A stretch of 64,000 nt of DNA from Micromonospora echinaurantiaca (GCF_900090235.1 NZ_LT607750.1:3608501-3672500), one strand, 5' to 3'. Numbered from the stretch's first letter, positions 8,127-17,885 are shown. Numbers and translations: made by a program. Notes: generated by a model not told the origin, from the letters alone.

Positions 8127-9680
8127 GTGACGACGAAGGGGGCAGCGCCCGCCACGGGCGGGAGAGTGGCCGCAGGGCGGCGAGAGTGGCTCGGTTTGGT
8201 TGTGCTCGGCCTTCCCACGCTGCTCATCTCGATGGACATGACCGTCCTGCACCTGGCAGTGCCGCAGATCAGCGCCGCGCTGAACCCGTCCGGCGCTCAA
8301 CTGCTGTGGATCGTGGACGTCTACAGCTTCTTTGTCGCCGGTCTGCTGATTGTTATGGGGGCCATTGGTGACCGGATCGGCCGGCGCCGGTTGCTACTGG
8401 CCGGTGCCGTCGGCTTCGGCGTGGCGTCGCTGCTGGCCGCCTACTCGACCAGCGCGGAAACGCTGATCGTCGCCCGCGCGCTACTGGGCGTCGCCGGTTC
8501 GACGCTCATGCCATCGACGTTGGCGCTCATCCGCAACATGTTCCACGACGCGAAGCAGCGCGCCATGGCCGTTGCCGCGTGGTCGATGACCCTCATGGCG
8601 GGCGCCGCGCTCGGCCCCGTCGTCGGCGGCGTGCTGCTGGAGTTCTTCTGGTGGGGCTCGGTGTTCCTGCTTGCCGTCCCGGTAATGGCGATCCTGTTGG
8701 CCTTCGCGCCGGTACTGTTGCCGGAGCACCGCGATCACCACCCGCCCCGGTTGGACTGGGCCGGCGCGGTACTGTCGCTGATCGCGGTGCTGGCCGCAAT
8801 CTATGGCCTCAAACGCGCCGCCGAGGACGGCCTTGACGGAGTGACCGCGCTGGCAATGGGGGTCGGGCTCACCGCAGGCCTCCTGTTCATCGCCGGGCTG
8901 CGTCGATCCAACCACCCGTTGATCGACCTGACACTGTTCCGGCGGCGGACCTTCAGCGTGGCGCTGTCCGTCCTGCTACTCAGCACGCTCGTTCTATTCG
9001 GGATCACCTACTTCACCGCGCAATACGTGCAACTCGTTCTCGGGCTGAGCCCGCTCGCCGCCGGGCTCTGGATGGTGCCCCCGCTGCTGGTGGGGCTCCT
9101 GCTCACCATGCTCGCGACGGCCGCCAGCGGTCGGCTGCGTCCCACGCATGTCATCGTCGGCGGGTTGGCGCTGGCCGCGCCGGGCTTCGCCGTCCTGGCC
9201 GGTCTTGACGACACGGGTGACCTGCCTCAACTGGTCATCGGTCTCGCCTTCGCATTCGGAGGCATCCTGCCCGCGTCCACCCTCGGTGTTGACATCGTCA
9301 TCAGTGCCGCACCACCCCAGCGGGCAGGCGCCGCGTCGGCCATCTCCGAAACCGCGACCGAACTCGGCGGAGCCCTGGGCATCGCGGTCCTGGGCAGCAT
9401 AGGCGCCGCCGTGTACCGTGAGCGGATCGGCGCCGCCCTACCGGCCGGAACGTCGCAGCGCGTGGCGGACGCCGCCCGCGACTCGCTCGGCGGCGCGACC
9501 GCCGCAGAACTGCCCCCGGCGGTTCTTAGCGCGGCTCGAGAGGCCTTCGCGGCCGGCATGCGGGTATCCGCGATCGTCGCCGCACTGCTGGTTGTCGCCG
9601 CGTCGCTGACCGTCGCGACCGTGCTTCGCCAAACACGTGGGTCACGAGCGGCCGGTCGTGGTCAGCGCGCTGTCGGGTGA
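8127..9680 (+). CDS. DHA2-type MFS drug exporter (14 TM)
   Basis: A 517-residue integral membrane protein. LPTLLISMDMTVLHLAVPQI is the DHA2 first-helix motif with the acidic residue of helix 1, GDRIGRRRLLLAGAVGFG is MFS motif A, and RALLGVAGSTLMPSTLALI with AALGPVVGGVLLEFFWW is motif C. Hydrophobic segments support 14 helices, as in QacA/SmvA-like proton-coupled multidrug exporters. GTG 8127 is preceded by AGGAGGA at four bases. The same frame stays open to 7506, but that upstream part is antisense to the HxlR gene and lacks MFS features. Probably induced by a toxic ligand through the divergent HxlR regulator. Confidence 0.92.
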   Translation: MTTKGAAPATGGRVAAGRREWLGLVVLGLPTLLISMDMTVLHLAVPQISAALNPSGAQLLWIVDVYSFFVAGLLIVMGAIGDRIGRRRLLLAGAVGFGVASLLAAYSTSAETLIVARALLGVAGSTLMPSTLALIRNMFHDAKQRAMAVAAWSMTLMAGAALGPVVGGVLLEFFWWGSVFLLAVPVMAILLAFAPVLLPEHRDHHPPRLDWAGAVLSLIAVLAAIYGLKRAAEDGLDGVTALAMGVGLTAGLLFIAGLRRSNHPLIDLTLFRRRTFSVALSVLLLSTLVLFGITYFTAQYVQLVLGLSPLAAGLWMVPPLLVGLLLTMLATAASGRLRPTHVIVGGLALAAPGFAVLAGLDDTGDLPQLVIGLAFAFGGILPASTLGVDIVISAAPPQRAGAASAISETATELGGALGIAVLGSIGAAVYRERIGAALPAGTSQRVADAARDSLGGATAAELPPAVLSAAREAFAAGMRVSAIVAALLVVAASLTVATVLRQTRGSRAAGRGQRAVG

Positions 9681-9714
9681 CGGCCGTACAGCGAACGTCG
9701 CCGAGGGGGTTCAC

Positions 9715-11121
9715 CTAAGAGGGTGTCGCTTCTTTTCGGAGGGCGCGAGCGAGGCGGCGAACGGCCTCGTCCATGAGGTCGGGTGGGGCAGCGGCGTAGG
9801 TCAGGCGCAGGTGCGGCGCCGGGGGTTCTGCCGCGTACCAGGGACGGCCGGGGAAGACGACGACGCCTTCGGCGGTCGCTGCGGCGGCCAGCGCGACATC
9901 GTCGGTGCTGTCCGGAAGGCGGACCCACAGGTGCAGGCCGCCGCGTGGGACCGTCGGCAGGGCGAGTTCGGGCAGGTGCCGGCGCAGTGCGGTCAGAAGC
10001 GCCTCGCGCCGTGCCCGCAACGCGGTGCGCAGGGTGCGGCGGTGCCTCGTCCACGCCGGTGCGGTGACGAACTCCAGCGTGGCCTGCTGCAGCGGGCCGG
10101 CGACGAAGAAGTCGTCGAGCAACCTGGCCGAACGCAGCCGGGCCCCGGCTGGGCCGCGGGCGCCGATCGCGGCGACGCGGAGGCCGGGAGCGACCGACTT
10201 GGTCAGTGAGCGCAGGTAGATTACGTGCCCGTCAGGGTCGTCGGCGGCCAGCGGTAGCGGGGCCTCTCCGTCGATGGTGAGGTCGCGGGCGTAGTCGTCC
10301 TCGATCAGGAACGCTCCGGCGTCGCGTATGGCACCGGCGACCTCGACTCGGCGGTGAGCTGCCAGGGTCGCGCCGGTCGGGTTGGCGTAAAGCGGTTGGC
10401 AATAGAACAGTCGCGCGCCGGTGCGAGCAAACGCGGCGGCGAGCTGGTTAGGGACTACGCCGTCGGCGTCGGCGGGCACCGGTACTACTCGGAGCCCAGC
10501 CGCCCGGGCGGCGGCCAGCGCCCCCAGGTAAGTCGGGGACTCGACGAGCAGGGTATCGCCGGGTGCGGCGAGCGCGCGCAACGCGGACGACAGCGCCGCC
10601 TGCCCGCCCGGGCAGATCACCATGTCGTCGGCGCGCAGCCGGGCCCCGGCCTCACGGGCGAACCAGGCGCGCAGGTCCTCGCGCCCCTCGACGGGCCAGC
10701 GCTGCCATGCCGTGGGCTGCCGGGCCGCCCGGGCGAGCGCGGCGCCGAGCGTCGCGGCCGGCTGCAGATCTGCGTCCAGGTAGCCGCCAGATAGCGGAAT
10801 CGCTCCCGCAGGGGGCAACGCCAGTAACGCTTGCACCTCCTCCTCGCCAGGTCGGCGGGCACCGAGAGCGACGGTCTGCCAGGACAGGTCGGGGGCGCGT
10901 CGCTCGTGCGGAAGGGCGGCCACGAAGGTGCCCTTTCCTGGTCGCGTCTCGATCAGGCCTTGCGCCACCAGCCGTCGGACCGCCTCGGCTACAGTCACCG
11001 GCGAGGCCTGATGTCGGGTGGTCAACTCGCGCACCGAAGGCAGCCGTGTGCCGGCGTCCGCGGCGGCCACGAGCCCGCGCAGATCTTGGATAATGCGGTC
11101 CACCGCGTTACCGTCGTTCAT
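9715..11121 (-). CDS. MocR/PdxR-type regulator (GntR HTH fused to aminotransferase domain)
   Basis: A 468-residue two-domain protein. Residues 10-75 form a GntR winged helix (RLPSVRELTTRHQASPVTVA, EAVRRLVAQGLIETRPGKGT). Residues 100-468 form a fold-type I aminotransferase-like domain, with SGGYLDADLQPAATLG, a CQPLYANPTGATL segment, IEDDYARDL and SLTKSVAPGLRVAAIG, where the Lys of SLTKS is the PLP-binding lysine. MocR proteins sense PLP or amino-acid derivatives and act on divergent genes. ATG 11121 overlaps the divergent transporter ATG (11120) by two bases; GTG 11103 is an alternative start. The paired EamA transporter is the likely target. Confidence 0.88.
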   Translation of the reverse strand: MNDGNAVDRIIQDLRGLVAAADAGTRLPSVRELTTRHQASPVTVAEAVRRLVAQGLIETRPGKGTFVAALPHERRAPDLSWQTVALGARRPGEEEVQALLALPPAGAIPLSGGYLDADLQPAATLGAALARAARQPTAWQRWPVEGREDLRAWFAREAGARLRADDMVICPGGQAALSSALRALAAPGDTLLVESPTYLGALAAARAAGLRVVPVPADADGVVPNQLAAAFARTGARLFYCQPLYANPTGATLAAHRRVEVAGAIRDAGAFLIEDDYARDLTIDGEAPLPLAADDPDGHVIYLRSLTKSVAPGLRVAAIGARGPAGARLRSARLLDDFFVAGPLQQATLEFVTAPAWTRHRRTLRTALRARREALLTALRRHLPELALPTVPRGGLHLWVRLPDSTDDVALAAAATAEGVVVFPGRPWYAAEPPAPHLRLTYAAAPPDLMDEAVRRLARALRKEATPS

Positions 11122-12055
11122 GAAGAAACAGAGTAGCGCTACTGCCGAAACTACGGTAACGGCGGATCGGGTCATCGGTCTTACGCTCGGCGCGCTGGGC
11201 GTGCTCGCTTTCAGCATGTCGCTTCCGGCCACCCGCGTCGCCGTTCAGCAACTCGACCCGTGGTTCGTAGCCTTCGGTCGAGCCGTCGGTGCGGCGTTAC
11301 TGGCAACGGCGTACCTACGGTCCACCAACCCGCCCCGGCCGACTAGGAGCCAGTGGCGGCGACTGTCGATCGTCGCGCTGGGCGTGGTCGTCGGCTTCCC
11401 GCTGTTCACCTCGCTGGCACTGACCACCCACACCTCGGCACACGGCGCGGTGGTCATCACCGTGCTGCCCGCCATGACCGCCGTGTTCGCGGTACTGCGA
11501 GCCGGCGAGCGCCCACCCCTGTTGTTCTGGGCCGCCAGCATCGGCGGGCTACTGGCGGTGCTCGCCTTCCTGATCACGAGCGGTGCTGTGCACGGCGCAC
11601 TGTCGACGGCCGACCTTTTCCTGCTCGCGGCGGTCGTCCTGTGTGGGCTGGGATACGCCGAGGGCGGCGCGCTCGCCCGGGAAATGGGCGGCGCCCGGAC
11701 GATCTGCTGGGCCCTGCTGCTCTCGCTGCCCGTCACCCTGCTCATCACGCTCGTCGCCGCGTCGGCCCACCCGCCGCGCGCCGACGCCGCTGCCTGGTCG
11801 GCGTTCGGCTACCTCACCGCAATCTCCATGTTCCTTGGTTTCTTCGCCTGGTACGCAGGCCTAGCCCGAGGTGGCATCGCCCAGGTCGGCCAGATCCAGC
11901 TCACACAGCCGGTACTCACTCTGCTCTGGTCCGCGCTACTGCTCGCAGAGACCGTCACCCCTGCCTCGATCGGGGCAGCGCTGGTCGTGCTGGCCTGCGT
12001 CGTACTGTGCCAACACGCTCGCAGCGCGCGCAACAACTCAGGACGCAACCGCTGA
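11120..12055 (+). CDS. EamA/DMT-family transporter
   Basis: A 311-residue membrane protein with ten predicted helices in two EamA repeats. It starts MKKQSSATAETT, then IGLTLGALGVLAFSMSLPAT; the second repeat contains YLTAISMFLGFFAWYAGLA and VGQIQLTQPVLTLLWSALLL with LLAETVTPASIGAALVV, classic EamA signatures. DMT proteins of this class export amino acids, nucleobases or drugs. ATG 11120 is the only plausible start, because the first helix begins about 18 residues later and no other start codon precedes it. It lacks a ribosome site, suggesting a leaderless mRNA. It is divergent from, and presumably regulated by, the MocR protein. Confidence 0.88.
   Translation: MKKQSSATAETTVTADRVIGLTLGALGVLAFSMSLPATRVAVQQLDPWFVAFGRAVGAALLATAYLRSTNPPRPTRSQWRRLSIVALGVVVGFPLFTSLALTTHTSAHGAVVITVLPAMTAVFAVLRAGERPPLLFWAASIGGLLAVLAFLITSGAVHGALSTADLFLLAAVVLCGLGYAEGGALAREMGGARTICWALLLSLPVTLLITLVAASAHPPRADAAAWSAFGYLTAISMFLGFFAWYAGLARGGIAQVGQIQLTQPVLTLLWSALLLAETVTPASIGAALVVLACVVLCQHARSARNNSGRNR
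11132..11143. promoter_or_regulatory. perfect 12-bp palindrome AGTAGCGCTACT
   Basis: The palindrome lies 10-21 bases upstream of the MocR start codon and inside the first codons of the EamA gene. It sits in the only sequence available for a MocR promoter, so it may be the regulator's operator. Inferred from position and symmetry only. Confidence 0.4.
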
Positions 12056-12204
12056 CGCAATGGATCCGCTTGTCCACCACCCATGTCCCGGGCGGCGCAA
12101 GGCTTCCAGGCGAGCGTCTGGCCTCGCCCGCTAGTCCCTGAACCTGTCGACGTGACGGCCTCGGGCACACTCAACTTAGCTGCCCGTTTCATTGAGCTGC
12201 GACC

Positions 12205-12546
12205 GTGGCCCGTGCGATCGGGGCAGTGAAGTACTGCTCGGCCGAGTTCGCCCGCGCCTTCGTACGGTGGAACGTACGCCAGCCGATGGGCCGGGTCGAG
12301 TCATGTTTCGACAACGCCGTCGCGGAGGTCACTTTCTCCAGCATCAGGGTCGAGCACGTCTACCGCCGCCAGCGTGAAATAATTGGCCTGGGCGAGCGAG
12401 GCTCCGGCCTCGCATCTGACGGCAAATCGTCGAACAGACCATCGCTCTGTTCCACTGGTCCCGCCAGCTGCGCAACCGCTGGGAATCCACAAACTTCCTC
12501 ACCCTCTGCCCATCATCCGCCGGCGACGAACTCCGACACTCGATGA
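12205..12546 (+). pseudogene. IS3-family transposase relic
   Basis: The forward strand reads CSAEFARAFVRWNVRQPMGR followed by VESCFDNAVAEVTFSSIRVE and HVYRR, the end of the IS3 integrase domain around the third catalytic residue (family form SCFDNAVAESFFSSLKVE). The catalytic Glu position reads VTF instead of ESF. Upstream and downstream parts are absent or shifted. Confidence 0.65.
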
Positions 12547-12744
12547 GTTAGGAGGAGTTCCAACGCGCGGGGATGCACAATACGCACCGTGCGCGCCCGG
12601 AGAGACCGCCGGCGCCCAAATCCCCCCGGTATGCAAAAACATGCCCCGGCGAACAGGTGAGGTGCACCCGTGCCTGAACGTGAACGGTTAGAAGATGCAC
12701 CGTAGATAGGGTAGGCGCCGCTGGGGGTTTTCCCCACTCCCCCG

Positions 12745-13866
12745 TCAGCCGGTTCTAATCTGTACCTCAGGGGTACTGCCGGTGAACGTGGCGATGCGCT
12801 CGGCTTCCGCCTCAATCTCCCCCTTTGGGACATCGCCGCACTCCTTGAACAGCACCACATCCAGCCTGTCATCCTTGAGCTCCCAGGTGCCGGCGATTCG
12901 TCCCTGATGAACCACTACGGCAGATATCCATCCCCCTGCCCTGCTGATGTCCTTGCGACGCGTGGCGCCGATCAGCTGGGTATCCTTCGTGCCCGGGCCG
13001 AGTATATACTGGTCGAAGGCGGGAAGTAGGCGCACCTCGTCGAATGGCTTGACCTTCGCAATCTTGTCCACTTCGCGCGCGGGTGCGTACGCTGACTGAC
13101 CCTCAACGTCCACCTCGATGAGCTCGCCGGCGTCAACGAGGTCGGCGTACCATGACTTCAAATGGGTCATCTTCAGCCCGCCGCGGTAGAGCCACTGGTT
13201 GAACACGTCGATTGACGCGGGACCGTAGCTGTTGAGGTACGCCGGAATCGCGACGCGCGCCGCTTCTGCCGGGTGCGGCAGTCCTTTCCAACCCCTCAGG
13301 TAGGTGTCCGGACGGGTGAACGTGACTCGGTTACCGTCGCTCGGCCCGTTGATGAGATATCCCTGAAACGCCAGCGGCTTGAGCACCGTACCCCAGCCTG
13401 ACGTCAGGTCCTCCCTGATGCTGGCATCCTTCGTATGCTCGATCACGGCTTCCGTCAACTGTTCGCGGGTGAGAACTTTGCCATCCAACGCTGTATAGAC
13501 GCCCTCAGCGATCGCCTCTAATTCCTTGAGGGTAACAAAGTTGCGCTGCCACACCGGCTTCTCCCACGCCCTGGTGGCGGCCAGCAGCGACAGATAGGCG
13601 GGCGCGTCTTCCGGGGCCAGTAGATGCAACGTGCCGCGCATCGCCCAGGTCTTGATGAGCTTCTTGTCTTTAACTGCCTTCGGCAGGTCGCCTTTGATTG
13701 GTTTCGCCTGGCGCGCCGCGACGGCAAGTTCGGCACATGACGCGACCTGCGCCTGCACACCACAGAGGACCCGCACGACGGCAGCTACACCGGTGTCTTT
13801 CACCTGACGGTCAAGAAGTTGACGACGCATCCGCCATGCGAACACCTGATCCCACGTCAACTTCAT
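12745..13866 (-). CDS. AlkZ/YcaQ-family DNA glycosylase-like protein
   Basis: A 373-residue cytoplasmic protein of the winged-helix DNA-binding family now known to include AlkZ, the glycosylase that removes crosslinked or alkylated purines. The N-terminus MKLTWDQVFAWRMRRQLLDR leads to GVQAQVASCAELAVAAR with Q38-A39-Q40, matching the catalytic Gln-X-Gln motif of the family. TWAMRGTLHLLAPEDAPAYL and the C-terminal GRIAGTWELKD beta region are also typical. ATG 13866 follows GGAGAGGCT; a longer frame upstream to 14208 covers an IS5 relic and is not used. AlkZ relatives act in self-resistance or general interstrand-crosslink repair; which applies here is unknown. Confidence 0.85.
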   Translation of the reverse strand: MKLTWDQVFAWRMRRQLLDRQVKDTGVAAVVRVLCGVQAQVASCAELAVAARQAKPIKGDLPKAVKDKKLIKTWAMRGTLHLLAPEDAPAYLSLLAATRAWEKPVWQRNFVTLKELEAIAEGVYTALDGKVLTREQLTEAVIEHTKDASIREDLTSGWGTVLKPLAFQGYLINGPSDGNRVTFTRPDTYLRGWKGLPHPAEAARVAIPAYLNSYGPASIDVFNQWLYRGGLKMTHLKSWYADLVDAGELIEVDVEGQSAYAPAREVDKIAKVKPFDEVRLLPAFDQYILGPGTKDTQLIGATRRKDISRAGGWISAVVVHQGRIAGTWELKDDRLDVVLFKECGDVPKGEIEAEAERIATFTGSTPEVQIRTG

Positions 13867-13949
13867 AGCCTCTCCGCCCTCCGAGACGAATCGTGTCACC
13901 CATGCTAGCAACAGTGATCGGCCGCGTTCCGACAGTACTCTGGCAGCGT

Positions 13950-14330
13950 ACGGATGGAGCGAAGAACTGATCGAACGCTTTTGCACCGCCCTCAGGACTA
14001 CGACGCGCCGTCTACCTGCGCAACGCACTGACCCAGGCACCGGAACCCCCTCGCCGTGTCGCTGACCGGTGGCAACCGCCACGACATCACCGAACTGCTC
14101 TCGCTGATCCACAGGAACCCGCCCGTAGGGAGTCGACGTGGCTGACCCCACGCCGGCGTCCCGGCTAGTTCTCCGGCAACCGCGCCGGACAGTACGGGCG
14201 AAGAACATTCATCCGTCCACGCATCGCCCGCCGCGATCAACCCCACGTCGAATGGGTGGTCCAGGCCACCGTCGCCTGATACAGGGCTTGAAACTTTCAC
14301 GTATCCGGCGTGAGTATCCCGTCCGCTGCC
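13950..14330 (+). pseudogene. IS5-family transposase relic (C-terminal half)
   Basis: Forward-strand segments read VSLTGGNRHDITELLSLIH, the family signature around the second catalytic residue. In another frame, RRTVRAKNIHPSTHRPPRS is equivalent to the family REVRARGIHPSIARR. Several frameshifts; no terminal repeats were recognised. Confidence 0.6.
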
Positions 14331-14743
14331 GACGACTCTAACGCTCAAAGAGTTAGAGTTATTAGAGGTCCGCGCCATTACCCGCCCCCGCCCGCCGACC
14401 ATGAACCCGCCAAATTGGGCGACCTCCTACTTAGACAGGCGCGACTCTAGCGTTTCTTCACCAGTAGGCCGCGTCGGTCCACAGTCGGAAGTCGGCGCGA
14501 ATTCCAGCGGATCCAGGCGGGGAAACTCGTGGGCGGCCTGATGTCTTACGGGCAACGACAAAGTGTTGCTCCTGATGAATACCCGCGCTCTGCGGACGGA
14601 AGGCAAAGTCCCCACGGGTGCTACGAATTCGGGGTATCGGACGCGCTGGCGATGGCCCACTCTCAGGTAGTGCGCGGACCTGCATATCTCACACTTCCAT
14701 CCGTTGAGGCGAAGAATTTTTTGCGTCAAATCCGGGCCTCATG
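14331..14743. other. no recognisable gene
   Basis: About 410 bases downstream (relative to its transcription) of the cutinase gene. Reverse-strand frames of 75-100 codons exist without motifs or ribosome sites. No clear terminator stem was identified. Confidence 0.3.
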
Positions 14744-16447
14744 TTAAGCAGCTGTGACACTTTCGCCCAACTCCTCTGTGAACCATCGACGACCATCCCA
14801 CCACGTATGCAGGAGGCTGGCCGGAGCTGAAGATGCGGTCGCAAAGACCGAGAGTTGCGTGTCGTATTGTACCGCTACTGGATCACTGACAATGGAATGC
14901 CCGCTGTCTTCATAATGCCAGCTTCCGAAGTAGTACCAATGCAACAGGGTTCCTTCAGCGCCACGGGCATAGATTTGTAGACTACCGTCAAGATAGGTTA
15001 TCGCGCTCGGCCGGCCTGCGATGTACCCGCCAGGAAGTCCCTGGTAGTGCCAGGTATGGTCGTCCTGCGTGAAGTAGTGCTTGAGCGCGTTGTCCACGCC
15101 TCGGGCGAACACGCTAAGCTGGCCATTATAGACAACGGCAGTTGGATCACCACTGATTACGCCGCCGAGGTTGGTCTTCGACCAGCCATTACCGTTCCAC
15201 CGGCGGTGGTGCAACGAATTGCCCTCCCGCGCGAACACATGCAGCCCATTAGCATACTCCACGACGGTTGGATCTCCGGAAATGCCGTCACTGAAAGATT
15301 CGCTGCTCCAGCCAGTATCCAAGCGATACCACCAGTGCCACAGCGCGCTGCTGCCGCTCCGGGCTAGGACATGCAGAGTCCCGTCGGAATAAGCTGTGAC
15401 CGCTGGTGTGCCAACGATAGAGCCACCTAGGTCTTCGGTGCTGCTCCAGCCCGTTCCGTACCAAAATCTATGCAGAAGCTGATTGTCAATGCTGCGACCG
15501 AAGACGCTAAGCTGGTTGTTGTACCTCACGGCGATGGGCGTACTGTTGATCGGGTCGCCCATGGATTCGTTGATCCAAACATTGTTGCGGTAGTACCAAT
15601 GGTGTAGCGCGCCGTTGACGCTTCTCTGGAATACCTGTAACGTGCCATCAAGATATTCGAGGGACGCACTTCCTGGCGGCCGTGGGACATATGCCTTGTC
15701 CGCCGCAGACCTCCCATAGTGCTGCAGCACGTTTACGGAGGAGCCCACCATAGCATAGCTGCCATGCACATCGGTCGAGCTGCCCCTCGAGCAAACCAAG
15801 TCCAGGGCGAGGCAAATAGTAACGGCACGACTTGTGAACTGCGTGTTGATCTGTGCACTGCCGAGGATTCCGCCACCGCCATATGCTCCCAGATACTCCC
15901 CGGTACGGTTGTCGATATAATGGCTATAGCTTGCGTTGTTCACTCCGATTGGGTCAGATATCAGAAGAATGGCGCCGATCGCCCCTCTGGCGCTTTCGCT
16001 AAGCTGACGATCAAGCGTTGTGTGAACAATCTGAGCTCCTTGTGAGTAGCCAATCAGAATTGTTCTTGATATCGGACAACTTGCGGCAGCGGTATTAAGA
16101 ATGGAAACGAGGTTCGCGACGCCCTCCTCCATCGATCTCCAATAGCCTCCCGACACTGCTTTCCAATCAATTGGCGCAGCCGGATAGGCCAACGAGACGT
16201 AACTAATCTGACTTTGTGGAACGCGCTTAGACGCCAGCCGTTGACCGATGTGGTCGGCGGCGGGGCCGACAGGCACACTCATCCGGTGAGGACCGTCGTA
16301 CCCCTGACCTGAACCGCGAACGCCGACGATCGTATAATCGGTGCATTCGGCTTCGTTCCCTGAACTTCCGCGAACCGGTTCGACAACGACGAGAGTAGCG
16401 ATGAGCACCACAACTAGATTCGCTATGACTTGGGTTCGGATTCTCAT
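14744..16447 (-). CDS. secreted cutinase-like esterase fused to a seven-repeat beta-propeller
   Basis: A 567-residue exported protein. Residues 1-27 form a signal peptide (MRIRTQVIANLVVVLIATLV). Residues 30-255 are a cutinase/serine-esterase fold: GYSQGA with Ser135, LALDLVC with Asp216 and DVHGSY with His228 give the catalytic triad, and Cys35/124 and Cys212/219 fit the two cutinase disulfides. Residues 258-567 hold seven repeats of about 45 residues, each of the form YxxGxLxVFxRxxxxxLxHxxY, as in PLL-type lectin propellers. ATG 16447 is chosen because it begins the signal peptide. Cutinases hydrolyse polyester or lipid esters; the propeller probably binds a glycan or surface. The repeat count of seven suggests one closed propeller. 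Confidence 0.85.
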   Translation of the reverse strand: MRIRTQVIANLVVVLIATLVVVEPVRGSSGNEAECTDYTIVGVRGSGQGYDGPHRMSVPVGPAADHIGQRLASKRVPQSQISYVSLAYPAAPIDWKAVSGGYWRSMEEGVANLVSILNTAAASCPISRTILIGYSQGAQIVHTTLDRQLSESARGAIGAILLISDPIGVNNASYSHYIDNRTGEYLGAYGGGGILGSAQINTQFTSRAVTICLALDLVCSRGSSTDVHGSYAMVGSSVNVLQHYGRSAADKAYVPRPPGSASLEYLDGTLQVFQRSVNGALHHWYYRNNVWINESMGDPINSTPIAVRYNNQLSVFGRSIDNQLLHRFWYGTGWSSTEDLGGSIVGTPAVTAYSDGTLHVLARSGSSALWHWWYRLDTGWSSESFSDGISGDPTVVEYANGLHVFAREGNSLHHRRWNGNGWSKTNLGGVISGDPTAVVYNGQLSVFARGVDNALKHYFTQDDHTWHYQGLPGGYIAGRPSAITYLDGSLQIYARGAEGTLLHWYYFGSWHYEDSGHSIVSDPVAVQYDTQLSVFATASSAPASLLHTWWDGRRWFTEELGESVTAA

Positions 16448-16529
16448 ACTCCATCTTGGAAGGTGCGGGTATAGGCGACGTATAGCAGGGCGCTCCACTT
16501 GGCGGCAATCAGACGGCTTAATGTGTGTT

Positions 16530-16960
16530 TGAGAACGGGCTGACGAGGTCTAGGTGGGGTGGTTCGTCGGCCTGGTCGTGGAGCCTGTCATGCGGGTGAT
16601 GGCGGCCAGCGGGCGGAGGCGGCCGGGTGGCGTTCGTAGTCGCGGGCCAGCGGGCGGGAGAGGGTGAGCCAAGCCAGGGGGGTTCGACCCAACGGTAAGG
16701 GTGAACCGCGAAGCCGCCTGTTCGGCGGGCTTGTGGACGACCTCGAGCGTGGTGCGCGGGGTGTCGTGGGTCCAGTCGACCAGGCGACCGCCCAGGCCAC
16801 GGGTGTTGGCGCCCTTCACTGTTTGTGAGTCGACAAGGCCCGCCGAAATCCCGGCTGCCGGCGCTACACCGCGCCTCAACCCGCAGCCTCGCCAGCAGTT
16901 CTCCGTCGCCCCGACTTCTTCGCACCGGGTGATACGCCGGTAGACCGCTGCCATGGCGGC
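16530..16960 (-). pseudogene. IS5-family transposase relic
   Basis: The reverse strand encodes ISAGLVDSQTVKGANTRGLG, the motif around the first catalytic Asp, then in shifted frames LEVVHKPAEQ and FAVHPYRWVEPPWLGS, equivalent to the family's RWVVERTLAWL. The internal segment between the two motifs is deleted. Confidence 0.65.
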
Positions 16961-17059
16961 GAGTCAGCATGCGTCTGGTGCGCAGTACCTAAGTGATTGC
17001 ATGAGAATCTCCCGCCGTGGATGCTGTCCCCGGCGGCCGTCCATGCTCAGCCTGCTAAC

Positions 17060-17640
17060 AGCAGCTCGATCAGGCCAACCCGGCATCCGGCAGGATCCTT
17101 CTATGGAAGTCAAGCGGCGGTGAGGGTGGTCAGGTTGCGAGGAGAGCGGGTAGATCTCGCGGACGATGTATCGCTTGAGGCAGCGCATGGGTCTCATTCT
17201 TGTTGGGGCCTGTTTGGTGCGTCTGTCGACGTATGCGCGGGTGCGGGGATCGTGACGTATGCGGACGAGGGCACCGGCGTCTAGGGCGGCGTTAGCGGCT
17301 GTGTCTCGGCCACGGTTGAGGCGGTCTCTGTCGGTGCATCCCGAGCTGGCGAGGATGCGTGCGGCGCCGCAGAGGTGTGCCCAGGGCGGCTTTCGGAGCG
17401 CAGCCGGTCGAGGCTGTCGCGGGCGGTGCCTTGCGACGTCGGTGCCTGCGCCGTAGACGACGTGCAAGTGTTGGCCGGTACGGGGCGACGGCGGGTTGCA
17501 GGCGCAGGTCGGCTTGGGTGGCTCTCGGCGGTCAGCGTCTAAACCCAGGTCGCCAATGACAGCCAAGGCGGCCTTGGTGGCCTCGACCGGATCGTGAGTC
17601 GGGTCTCGTCGACCGTCAGCGTCGCGCTGCCGGTCGATGA
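17060..17640 (-). pseudogene. IS110-family transposase relic (C-terminal half)
   Basis: The reverse strand reads CGAARILASSGCTDRDRLNR, then GRDTAANAALDAGALVRIRH and PRTRAYVDRRTKQ, then MRCLKRYIVREIYPL. It is co-linear with the intact-looking C-terminus of the IS110 copy at 49-50 kb (LNRGGDRQANSALYIIVIAR and TRAYIDRRVSEGKT). Stops and frameshifts interrupt it upstream. Confidence 0.65.
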
Positions 17641-17885
17641 GCGTGGCGCCGGGGGTGGCTCAGCTCGCCCTCGGCGCATTTCGGGTGCTGAGACGAGCAG
17701 ACGGTGCAGTTGATTCATTGCGGCGGTAGGGCTTTCACCGCGCCTCGGCGGGCTACTCGTAGGGTGCGGACGGCCTCGACTGATCCGGATCGTGTCTCCG
17801 AGGATGCCGTTTGCTAGCCCACGCCGGAAAAGGGGGTGTGAAGCATTGCCCAGTGCCGGACACAGGATGGGTGGAAGGGGGTCAG

